Below, one piece after another: positions 35,951-48,032 of a stretch of 64,000 nucleotides of DNA; the first letter of the stretch is position 1, and each line of letters begins with the position of its first letter. Origin of the DNA: Petrolisthes cinctipes. Its lineage: Eukaryota > Arthropoda > Malacostraca > Decapoda > Porcellanidae. The stretch is taken from positions 992,001 to 1,056,000 of the forward strand of contig JAWQEG010001559.1 of NCBI GenBank assembly GCA_033782935.1. Direction: 5' to 3'. The notes beneath the pieces are model-generated. The model saw only the letters and a program-made list of their open reading frames with translations. It did no database searches and was not told where the DNA came from. The position numbers and the translations under genes were made by a program.

Positions 35951-36395
35951 CAGCATGTTTTGGGCCTGTATTTTGAAAATACTCAAACACTGAGTAGGCA
36001 TGTACAGATTGCTTCTGGGACCCCAAAATATTGAATTTTCGGGTGTTTTGAGCCTGAATTTGAAATATAAACGGGTACAGAAGATACATGCACATATTGA
36101 CTTTGGGCACCAAAAATATCGATTTTCAGCATGTTTTAGGCCTGAATTTTGAAAATACTCTAACACGGAGTAGGCAAATACAGCTCGCTTCTGGGACCCC
36201 AAAATATCGAATTTTCGGGTGTTTAGGTCCAGAATTTGAGATATAAACGGGTACAGAAGATGCATGCACATATCGACTTTTGGGCACCTAAAAGATCGAT
36301 TTTCAGTATGTTTTTGGCCTGTATTTTGAAAATATTCTAACACGGAGTAGGCATGTACAGATACCTTCTGGGACCTCTAAATATCGAATTTTCGG
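35951..36395 (+). repeat. Spacer between the 2006 bp arms
   Basis: C- and A-type monomers including a partial copy of the GGCAAATACAG variant (36173, here followed by CTCGCTTC). A run of long monomers without a short one from 35820 to 36343 produces the longest minus-strand open frame of the window (186 codons), which shows no sign of being a gene. Confidence 0.75.
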
Positions 36396-38842
36396 GTGTT
36401 TTTGGACTGAATTTAGATATCGATTTTTTGGTACCTAAAATGTCGAATTTTAGTATATTTTTAGCCTATATTTTGAAAATATTCTAGCACTGTGTAGGCA
36501 TGTACAGATTGCTTCTGGGACACCAAAATATTGAATTTTCGGGTGTTTTGAGCCTGAATTTGAGATATAAACGGGTACAGAAGATACATGCACATATTGA
36601 CTTTGGGCACCAAAAATATCGATTTTCAGCATGTTTTGGGCCTGAATTTTGAAAATACTCTAACACGGAGTAGGCATGTACAGATCGCTTCTGGGACCCC
36701 AAAATATCGAATTTTCGGGTGTTTAGTGCCAGAATTTGAAATATAAACGGGTACTGAAGATGCATGCACATATCGACTTTTGTGCACCTAAAAGATCGAT
36801 TTTCAGTATGTTTTGAGCATGTATTTTGAAAACACTCTAACACGGAGTAGGCATGTACAGATCGCTTCTGGGACCCCTAAATATCGAATTTTCGGGTGTT
36901 TTGGGACTGAATTTGAGATATCGACTTTTTGGCACCTAAAAGATCGATTTTTAGCATGTTTTTAGCCTATATTTTGAAAATATTCTAGCACTGAGTAGGC
37001 ATGTACAGATTGCTTCTAGGACCCCAAAATATTGAATTTTCGGGTGTTTTAAGCCAGAATTTGAGATATAAACGGGTACAGAAGATGCATGCACATATCG
37101 ACTTTTGGGCACCTAAAAGATCGATTTTCAGAATGTTTTTGGCCTGTATTTTTGAAAATACTCTAACACGGAGTAGGCATGTACAGATACCTTCTGGGAC
37201 CTCTAAATATCGAATTTTCGGGTGTTTTGGTACGGAATTTGAGATATCGATTTTTTGGAACCTAAAAGATCGATTTTTAGCATGTTTTTAGCCTATATTT
37301 TGAAAATATTCTAGCACTGTGTAGGCATGTACAGATTGCTTCTGGGACCCCAAAATATTGAATTTTCGGGTGTTTTGAGCCTGAATTTGAGATATAAACG
37401 GGTACAGATGATACATGCACATATTGACTTTGGGCATCTAAAATATCGATTTTCAGCATGTTTTGGGCCTGTATTTTGAAAATACTCTAACACTGAGTAG
37501 GCATGTACAGATTGCTTCTGGGACCCCAAAATATTGAATTTTCGGGTGTTTTGAGCCTGAATTTGAGATATAAACGGGTACTGAAGATGCATGCACATAT
37601 CGACTTTTGGGCACCTAAAAGATCGATTTTCAGTATGTTTTTGGCCTGTATTTTGAAAATACTCTAACACGGAGTAGGCATGTACAGATACCTTCTGGGA
37701 CCTCTAAATATCGAATTTTCGGGTGTTTTGAGACTGAATTTGAGATATCGATTTTTTGGCACCTAAAATGTCGATGTTTAGCATGTTTTTAGCCTATATT
37801 TTGAAAATATTCTAGCACTGTGTGCAGGCATGTACAGATTGCTTCTGGGACCCCAAAATATTGAATTTTCGGGTGTTTTGAGCCTGAATTTGAGATATAA
37901 ACGGGGACAGAAGATACATGCACATATTGACTTTGGGCATCTAAAATATCGATTTTCAGCATGTTTTGGGCCTGTATTTTAAAAAATACTCTAACACTGA
38001 GTAGGCATGTACAGATTGCTTCTGGGACCCCAAAATATTGAATTTTCGGGTGTTTTGAGCCTGAATTTGAGATATAAACGGGTACTGAAGATGCATGCAC
38101 ATATCGACTTTTGTGCACCTAAAAGATCGATTTTCAGTATGTTTTGAGCATGTATTTTGAAAATACTCTAACACGGAGTAGGCATGTACAGATCGCTTGT
38201 GGGACCCCTAAATATCGAATTCTGGGGTGTTTTGGGACTGAATTAGAGATATCGACTTTTAGGCACCTAAAAGATCGATTTTTAGCATGTTTTTAGCCTA
38301 TATTTTAAAAATATTCTAGCACTGAGTAGGCATGTACAGATTGCTTCTGGGACCCCAAAATATATAATTTTCGGGTGTTTTGAGCCTGAATTTGAAATAT
38401 AAATGGGTACAGAAGATACATGCACATATTGACTTTGGGCACCAAAAATATCGATTTTCAGCATGTTTTGGGCCTGAATTTTGAAAATACTCTAACACGG
38501 AGTAGGCAAATACAGATCGCTTCTGGGACCCCAAAATATCGAATTTTCGGGTGTTTAGGGCCAGAATTTGAGATATAAACGGGTACAGAAGATGCATGCA
38601 CATATCGACTTTTGGGCACCTAAAAGATCGATTTTCATTATGTTTTTGGCCTGTATTTTGAAAATATTCTAACACGAAGTAGGCATGTACAGATACCTTC
38701 TGGGACCTCTAAATATCGAATTTTCGGGTGTTTTGGGACTGAATTTGAGATATCGATTTTTTGGCACCTAAAATGTCGATTTTTAGCATGTTTTTAGCCT
38801 ATATTTTGAAAATATTCTAGCACTGTGTAGGCATGTACAGAT
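36396..38842 (+). repeat. 2006 bp pair, right arm, and following trimers
   Basis: The match to 34390 runs to about 37956. It is followed by D, then a B monomer with GCTTGTGGGACCCC and GAATTCTGGGG (38197-38230), then the ATATATAATTTTC / GGCAAATACAG block (38299-38675). Tails lie at 36450, 36951, 37277, 37778, 38282 and 38783. A TATTTTAAAAAATAC spelling near 37976 adds two bases to the palindrome. Confidence 0.78.
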
Positions 38843-41800
38843 TGCTTCTGGGACCCCAAAATATTGAATTTTCGGGTGTTTTGAGCCTGAATTTGAGATA
38901 TAAACGGGTACTGAAGATGCATGCACATATCGACTTTTGTGCACCTAAAAGATCGATTTTCAGTATGTTTTGAGCGTGTATTTTGAAAATACTCTAACAC
39001 GGAGTAGGCATGTACAGATCGCTTCTGGGACCCCTAAATATCGAATATTCGGGTGTTTTGGGACTGAATTAGAGATATCGACTTTTTGGCACCTAAAAGA
39101 TCGATTTTCAGCATGTTTTGGGCCTGAATTTTGAAAATACTCTAACACGGAGTAGGCATGTACAGATCGCTTCTGGGACCCCAAAATATCGAATTTACGG
39201 GTGTTTTGAGCCAGAATTTGAGATATAAACGGGTACAGAAGATGCATGCACATATCGACTTTTGGGCACCTAAAAGATCGATTTTCAGTATGTTTTTGGC
39301 CTGTATTTTGAAAATACTCTAACACGGAGTAGGCATGTACCTTCTGGGACCTCTAAATATCGAATTTTTGGGTGTTTTGGGACTGAATTTGAGATATCGA
39401 TTTTTTGGCACCTAAAATGTCGAATTTTAGTATATTTTTAGCCTATATTTTGAAAATATTCTAGCACTGTGTAGGCATGTACAGATTGCTTCTGGGACAC
39501 CAAAATATTGAATTTTCGGGTGTTTTGAGCCTGAATTTGAGATATAAACGGGTACAGAAGATACATGCACATATTGACTTTGGGCACCAAAAATATCGAT
39601 TTTCAGCATGTTTTATGCCTGAATTTTGAAAATACTCTAACACGGAGTAGGCATGTACAGATCTCTTCTGGGACCCCAAAATATCGAATTTTCGGGTGTT
39701 TAGGGTCAGAATTTGAAATATAAACGGGTACTGAAGATGCATGCACATATCGACTTTTGTGCACCTAAAAGATCGATTTTCAGTATGTTTTGAGCATGTA
39801 TTTTGAAAACACTCTAACACGGAGTAGGCATGTACAGATCGCTTCTGGGACCCCTAAATATCGAATTTTCGGGTGTTTTGGGACTGAATTTGAGATATCG
39901 ACTTTTTGGCACCTAAAAGATCGATTTTTAGCATGTTTTAAGCCTATATTTTGAAAATATTCTAGCACTGAGTAGGCATGTACAGATTGCTTCTGGGACC
40001 CCAAAATATTGAATTTTCGGGTGTTTTGAGCCTGAATTTGAGATATAAACGGGTACAGAAGATACATGCACATATTGACTTTGGGCATCTAAAATATCGA
40101 TTTTCAGCATGTTTTGGGCCTGTATTTTGAAAATACTCTAACACCGAGTAGGCATGTACAGAATGCTTCTGGGACCCCAAAATATTGAATTTTCGGGTGT
40201 TTTGAGCCTGAATTTGAGATATAAACGGGTACTGAAGATGCATGCACATATCGACTTTTGTGCACTTAAAAGATCTATTTTCAGTATGTTTTGAGCGTGT
40301 ATTTTGAAAATACTCTAACACGGAGTAGGCATGTACAGATCGCTTCTGGGACCCCTAAATATCGAATTTTCGGGTGTTTTGGGACTGAATTAGAGATATC
40401 GACTTTTTGGCACCTAAAAGATCGATTTTCAGCATGTTTTGGGCCTGAATTTTGAAAATACTCTAACACCGAGTAGGCATGTACAGATCGCTTCTGGGAC
40501 CCCAAAATATCGAATTTTCGGGTGTTTTGAGCCAGAATTTGAGATATAAACGGGTACAGAAGATGCATGCACATATCGACTTTTGGGCACCTAAAAGATC
40601 GATTTTCAGTATGTTTTTGGCCTGTATTTTGAAAATACTCTAACACGGAGTAGGCATGTACCTTCTGGGACCTCTAAATATCGAATTTTTGGGTGTTTTG
40701 GGACTGAATTTGAGATATCGATTTTTTGGCACCTAAAATGTCGAATTTTAGTATATTTTTAGCCTATATTTTGAAAATATTCTAGCACTGTGTAGGCATG
40801 TACAGATTGCTTCTGGGACACCAAAATATTGAATTTTCGGGTGTTTTGAGCCTGAATTTGAGATATAAACGGGTACAGAAGATACATGCACATATTGACT
40901 TTGGGCACCAAAAATATCGATTTTCAGCATGTTTTATGCCTGATTTTTGAAAATACTCTAACACGGAGTAGGCATGTACAGATCTCTTCTGGGACCCCAA
41001 AATATCGAATTTTCGGGTGTTTAGGGTCAGAATTTGAAATATAAACGGGTACTGAAGATGCATGCACATATCGACTTTTGTGCACCTAAAAGATCGATTT
41101 TCAGTATGTTTTGAGCATGTATTTTGAAAACACTCTAACACGGAGTAGGCATGTACAGATCGCTTCTGGGACCCCTAAATATCGAATTTTCGGGTGTTTT
41201 GGGACTGAATTTGAGATATCGACTTTTTGGCACCTAAAAGATCGATTTTTAGCATGTTTTAAGCCTATATTTTGAAAATATTCTAGCACTGAGTAGGCAT
41301 GTACAGATTGCTTCTGGGACCCCAAAATATTGAATTTTCGGGTGTTTTGAGCCTGAATTTGAGATATAAACGGGTACAGAAGATACATGCACATATTGAC
41401 TTTGGGCATCTAAAATATCGATTTTCAGCATGTTTTGGGCCTGTATTTTGAAAATACTCTAACACCGAGTAGGCATGTACAGAATGCTTCTGGGACCCCA
41501 AAATATTGAATTTTCGGGTGTTTTGAGCCTGAATTTGAGATATAAACGGGTACTGAAGATGCATGCACATATCGACTTTTGTGCACCTAAAAGATCGATT
41601 TTCAGTATGTTTTGAGCGTGTATTTTGAAAATACTCTAACACGGAGTAGGCATGTACAGATCGCTTCTGGGACCCCTAAATATCGAATTTTCGGGTGTTT
41701 TGGGACTGAATTAGAGATATCGACTTTTTGGCACCTAAAAGATCGATTTTCAGCATGTTTTGGGCCTGAATTTTGAAAATACTCTAACACGGAGTAGGCA

Positions 41801-43204
41801 TGTACAGATCGCTTCTGGGACCCCAAAATATCGAATTTTCGGGTGTTTTGAGCCAGAATTTGAGATATAAACGGGTACAGAAGATGCATGCACATATCGA
41901 CTTTTGGGCACCTAAAAGATCGATTTTCAGTATGTTTTTGGCCTGTATTTTGAAAATACTCTAACAGGGAGTAGGCATGTACCTTCTGGGACCTCTAAAT
42001 ATCGAATTTTTGGGTGTTTTGGGACTGAATTTGAGATATCGATTTTTTGGCACCTAAAATGTCGAATTTTAGTATATTTTTAGCCTATATTTTGAAAATA
42101 TTCTAGCACTTTGTAGGCATGTACAGATTGCTTCTGGGACACCAAAATATTGAATTTTCGGGTGTTTTGAGCCTGAATTTGAGATATAAACGGGTACAGA
42201 AGATACATGCACATATTGACTTTGGGCACCAAAAATATCGATTTTCAGCATGTTTTATGCCTGAATTTTGAAAATACTCTAACACGGAGTAGGCATGTAC
42301 AGATCTCTTCTGGGACCCCAAAATATCGAATTTTCGGGTGTTTAGGGTCAGAATTTGAAATATAAACGGGTACTGAAGATGCATGCACATATCGACTTTT
42401 GTGCACCTAAAAGATCGATTTTCAGTATGTTTTGAGCATGTATTTTGAAAACACTCTAACACGGAGTAGGCATGTACAGATCGCTTCTGGGACCCCTAAA
42501 TATCGAATTTTCGGGTGTTTTGGGACTGAATTTGAGATATCGACTTTTTGGCACCTAAAAGATCGATTTTTAGCATGTTTTTAGCCTATATTTTGAAAAT
42601 ATTCTAGCACTGAGTAGGCATGTACAGATTGCTTCTGGGACCCCAAAATATTGAATTTTCGGTTGTTTTGAGCCTGAATTTGAGATATAAACGGGTACAG
42701 AAGATAAATGCACATATTGACTTTGGGCATCTAAAATATCGATTTTCAGCATGTTTTGGGCCTGTATTTTGAAAATACTCTAACACCGAGTAGGCATGTA
42801 CAGAATGCTTCTGGGACCCCAAAATATTGAATTTTCGGGTGTTTTGAGCCTGAATTTGAGATATAAACGGGTACTGAAGATGCATGCACATATCGACTTT
42901 TGTGCACCTAAAAGATCGATTTTCAGTATGTTTTGAGCGTGTATTTTGAAAATACTCTAACACGGAGTAGGCATGTACAGATCGCTTCTGGGACCCCTAA
43001 ATATCGAATTTTCGGGTGTTTTGGGACTGAATTAGAGATATCGACTTTTTGGCACCTAAAAGATCGATTTTCAGCATGTTTTGGGCCTGAATTTTGAAAA
43101 TACTCTAACACGGAGTAGGCATGTACAGATCGCTTCTGGGACCCCAAAATATCGAATTTTCGGGTGTTTTGAGCCAGAATTTGAGATATAAACGGGTACA
43201 GAAG
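38843..43204 (+). repeat. 1321 bp octamer HOR, about 3.3 copies
   Basis: The six-base-deleted B1 starts (CATGTACCTTCTGG) lie at 39331, 40652 and 41973, exactly 1321 bp apart. Each unit has tails spaced 319, 501 and 501 bp, eight monomers in all. Shared variants include GTCGAATTTTAGTATATTTT, TTTTATGCCTG, AGATCTCTTCTGG, ACACCGAGTAGG and ACAGAATGCTTC. A few single-base differences separate the copies (TGATTTTTG near 40942; CACTTTGTAGG near 42107). The fourth copy is cut off near 43204, where the sequence changes to a C2 form. Confidence 0.88.
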
Positions 43205-46200
43205 ATACATGCACATATTGACTTTGGGCATCTAAAATATCGATTTTCAGCATGTTTTGGGCCTGTACTTTAAAAAATACTCTAACACTGAGTAGGCATG
43301 TACAGATTGCTTCTGGGACCCCAAAATTTTGAATTTTCGGGTGTTTAGGGCCAGAATTTGAGATATAAACGGGTACAGAAGATGCATGCACATATCGACT
43401 TTTGGGCACCTAAAAGATCGATTTTCAGTATTTTTTTTTGTTCTGTATTTTGAAAATACTCTAACACGGAGTAGGCATGTACAGATACCTTCTGGGACCT
43501 CTAAATATCGAATTTTCGGGTGTTTTGGGACTGAATTTGAGATATCAATTTTTTGGCACCTAAAATGTCGATTTTTAGCATGTTTTTAGCCTATATTTTG
43601 AAAATATTCTAGCACTGTGTAGGCATGTACAGAATGCTTCTGGGACCCCAAAATATTGAATTTTCGGGTGTTTTGAGCCTGAATTTGAGATATAAACGGG
43701 TACTGAAGATGCATGCACATATCGACTTTTGTGCACCTAAAAGATCGATTTTCAGTATGTTTTGAGCGTGTATTTTGAAAATACTCTAACACGGAGTAGG
43801 CATGTACAGATCGCTTCTGGGACCCCTAAATATCGAATTTTCGGGTGTTTTGGGACTGAATTTGAGATATCGACTTTTTGGCACCTAAAATTTAGATTGA
43901 TTTTTAGCATGTTTTTAGCCTATATTTTGAAAATATTCTAGCACTGTACAGATTGCTTCTGGGACCCAAAAATATTGAATTTTCGGGTGTTTCGAGCCTG
44001 AATTTGAGATATAAACGGGTACAGAAGATACATGCACATATTGACTTTGGGCATCTAAAATATCGATTTTCAGTATGTTTTTGGCCTGTATTTTGAAAAT
44101 ACTCTAACACGGAGTAGGCATGTACAGATACCTTCTGGGACCTCTAAATATCGAATTTTCGGGTGTTTTGGGACTGAATTTGAGATATCGATTTTTTGGC
44201 ACCTAAAATGTCGATTTTTAGCATGTTTTTAGCCTATATTTTGAAAATATTCTAGCACTGTGTAGGCATGTACAGATTGCTTTTGGGTTCCCAAAATATT
44301 GAAATTTCGGGTGTTTTGAGCCTGAATTTGAGATATAAACGGGTACAGAAGATACATGCACATATTGACTTTGGGCATCTAAAATATCGATTTTCAGCAT
44401 GTTTTTGGCCTGTATTTTGAAAATACTCTAACACGGAGTAGGCATGTACAGATCGCTTCTGGGACCCCAAAATATCGAATTTTCGGGTGTTTAGGGCCAG
44501 AATTTGAAATATAAACGGGTACTGAAGATGCATGCACATATCGACTTTTGTGCACCTAAAAGATCGATTTTCAGTATGTTTTGAGCATGCATTTTGAAAA
44601 TACTCTAACACGGAGTAGGCATGTACAGATCGCTTCTGGGACCCCTAAATATCGAATTTTCGGGTGTTTTGGGACTGAATTTGAGATATCGACTTTTTTG
44701 CACCTAAAAGATCGATTTTTAGCATGTTTTTAGCCTATATTTTGAAAATATTCTAGCACTGAGTAGGCATGTACAGATTGCTTCTGGGACCCCAAAATAT
44801 TGAATTTTCGGGTGTTTTGAGCCTGAATTTGAGATATAAACGGGTACAGAAGATACATGCACATATTGACTTTGGGCACCAAAAATATCGATTTTCAGCA
44901 TGTTTTGGGCCTGAATTTTGAAAATACTCTAACACTGAGTAGGCATGTACAGATCGCTTCTGGGACCTGCAAATATCGAATTTTCGGGTGTTTAGGGCCA
45001 GAATTTGAGATATAAACGGGTACAGAAGATGCATGCACATATCGACTTTTGGGCACCTAAAAGATCGATTTTCAGTATGTTTTTGGCCTGTATTTTGAAA
45101 ATACTCTAACACGGAGTAGGCATGTACAGATACCTTCTGGGACCTCTAAATATCGAATTTTCGTGTGTTTTGGGACTGAATTTGAGATATCGATTTTTTG
45201 GCACCTAAAATGTCGATGTTTAGCATGTTTTTAGCCTATATTTTGAAAATATTCTAGCACTGTGTGTAGGCATGTACAGATTGCTTCTGGGACCCCAAAA
45301 TATTGAATTTTCGGGTGTTTTGAGCCTGAATTTGAGATATAAACGGGTACTGAAGATGCATGCACATATCGACTTTTGTGCACCTAAAAGATCGATTTTC
45401 AGTATGTTTTGAGCATGTTTTTTGAAAATACTCTAACACGGAGTAGGCATGTACAGATCGCTTGTGGGACCCCTAAATATCGAATTCTGGGGTGTTTTGG
45501 GACTGAATTAGAGATATCGACTTTTTGGCACCTAAAAGATCGATTTTTAGCATGTTTTTAGCCTATATTTTAAAAATATTCTAGCACTGAGTAGGCATGT
45601 ACAGATTGCTTCTGGGACCCCAAAATATATAATTTTCGGGTGTTTTGAGCCTGAATTTGAAATATAAACGGGTACAGAAGATACATGCACATATTGACTT
45701 TGGGCACCAAAAATATCGATTTTCAGCATGTTTTGGGCCTGAATTTTGAAAATACTCTAACACGGAGTAGGCAAATACAGATCGCTTCTGGGACCCCAAA
45801 ATATCGAATTTTCGGGTGTTTAGGGCCAGAATTTGAGATATAAACGGGTACAGAAGATGCATGCACATATCGACTTTTGGGCACCTAAAAGATCGATTTT
45901 CAGTAAGTTTTTGGCCTGTATTTTGAAAATACTCTAACACGGAGTAGGCATGTACAGATACCTTCTGGGACCTCTAAATATCGAATTTTCGGGTGTTTTG
46001 GGACTGAATTTGAGATATCGACTTTTTGGCACCTAAAAGATCGATTTTTAGCATGTTTTTAGCCTATATTTTGAAAATATTCTAGCACTGTGTAGGCATG
46101 TACACATTGCTTCTGGGACCCCAAAATATTGAATTTTCGGGTGTTTTGAGCCTGAATTTGAGATATAAACGGGTACAGAAGATACATGCACATATTGACT

Positions 46201-48032
46201 TTGGGCATCTAAAATATCGATTTTCAGCATGTTTTGGGCCTGTACTTTAAAAAATACTCTAACACTGAGTAGGCATGTACAGATTGCTTCTGGGACCCCA
46301 AAATATTGAATTTTCGGGTGTTTAGGGCCAGAATTTGAGATATAAACGGGTACAGAAGATGCATGCACATATCGACTTTTGGGCACCTAAAAGATCGATT
46401 TTCAGTATGTTTTTGGTCTGTATTTTGAAAATACTCTAACACGGAGTAGGCATGTACAGATACCTTCTGGGACCTCTAAATATCGAATTTTCGGGTGTTT
46501 TGGGACTGAATTTGATATATCGATTTTTTGGCACCTAAAATGTCGATTTTTAGCATGTTTTTAGCCTATATTTTGAAAATATTCTAGCACTGTGTATGCA
46601 TGTACAGAATGCTTCTGGGACCCCAAAATATTGAATTTTCGGGTGTTTTGAGCCTGAATTTGAGATATAAACGGGTACTGAAGATGCATGCACATATTGA
46701 CTTTGGGCATCTAAAATATCGATTTTCAGCATGTTTTGGGCCTGTATTTTGAAAATACTCTAACACTGAGTAGGCATTTACAGATTGCTTCTGGGACCCC
46801 AAAATATTGAATTTTCGGGTGTTTTGAGATTGAATTTGAGATATAAACGGGTACTGTAGATGCATGCACATATCGACTTTTGTGCACCTAAAAGATCGAT
46901 TTTCAGTATGTTTTGAGCATGTATTTTGAAAATACTCTAACACAGAGTAATCATGTACAGATCGCTTCTGGGACCCCTAAATATCGAATTTTCGGGTGTT
47001 TTGGGACTGAATTTGAGATATCGACTTTTTGGCACTTAAAAGATCGATTTTTAGCATTTTTTTAGCCTATATTTTGAAAATATTCTAGCACTGTACAGAT
47101 TGCTTCTGGGACCCCAAAATATTGAATTTTCGGGTGTTTTGAGCCTGAATTTGAGATATAAACGGGTACAGAAGATACATGCACATATTGACTTTGGGCA
47201 TCTAAAATATTGATTTTCAGCATGTTTTGGGCCTGTATTTTGAAAATACTCTAACACTGAGTAGGCATGTACAGATTGCTTCTGGGACCCCAAAATATTG
47301 AATTTTCGGGTGTTTTGAGCCTGAATTTGAGATATAAACGGGTACTGAAGATGCATGCACATATCGACTTTTGTGCACCTAAAAGATCGATTTTCAGTAT
47401 GTTTTGAGCATGTATTTTGAAAATACTCTAACACGGAGTAAGCATGTACAGATCGCTTCTGGGACCCCTAAATATCGAATTTTCGGGTGTTTTGGGACTG
47501 AATTTGAGATATCGACTTTTTGGCACCTAAAAGATCGATTTTCAGCATGTTTTTAGCCTATATTTTGAAAATATTCTAGCACTGTACAGATTGCTTCTGG
47601 GACACCAAAATATTGAATTTTCTGGTGTTTTGAGCCTGAATTTGAGATATAAACGGGTACAGAAGATACATGCACATATTGACTTTGGGCACCAAAAATA
47701 TCGATTTTCAGCATGTTTTGGGCCTGAATTTTGAAAATACTCTAACACGGAGTAGGCATGTACAGATCGCTTCTGGGACCCCAAAATATCGAATTTTCGG
47801 GTGTTTAGGGCCAGAATTTGAAATATAAACGGGTACTGAAGATGCATGCACATATCGACTTTTGTGCACCTAAAAGATCGATTTTCAGTATGTTTTGAGC
47901 ATGTATTTTGAAAACACTCTAACACGGAGTAGGCATGTACAGATCGCTTTTGGGACCCCTAAATATCGAATTTTCGGGTGTTTTGGGACTGAATTTGAGA
48001 TATCGACTTTTTGGCACCTAAAAGATCGATTT
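43205..48032 (+). repeat. Mosaic of blocks found elsewhere in the array
   Basis: Tails at 43575, 43904, 44218, 44719, 45220, 45547, 46048, 46550, 47051, 47542 and 48033 show mixed 314-504 bp spacing. The 45462-45940 part is the GAATTCTGGGG / ATATATAATTTTC block. The 46550-47051 trimer shares GGCATTTACAG and ACTGTAGATGC with 30474 and 51185. Oddities are a long T run at 43431, a TTTA insertion near 43890 and TTTTGGGTTCCCAAAAT near 44281. Confidence 0.76.

Noticed and set aside
35783..36343. Longest minus-strand open frame (186 codons), and the many 119/127-codon frames like it, as protein-coding genes
   Set aside because: They are frames of satellite monomers. The 59-codon period equals the monomer length, class C monomers shift the frame by one base so the second half of the product differs, other minus frames are open over the same bases, and no promoter, splice or codon-use signal was seen.
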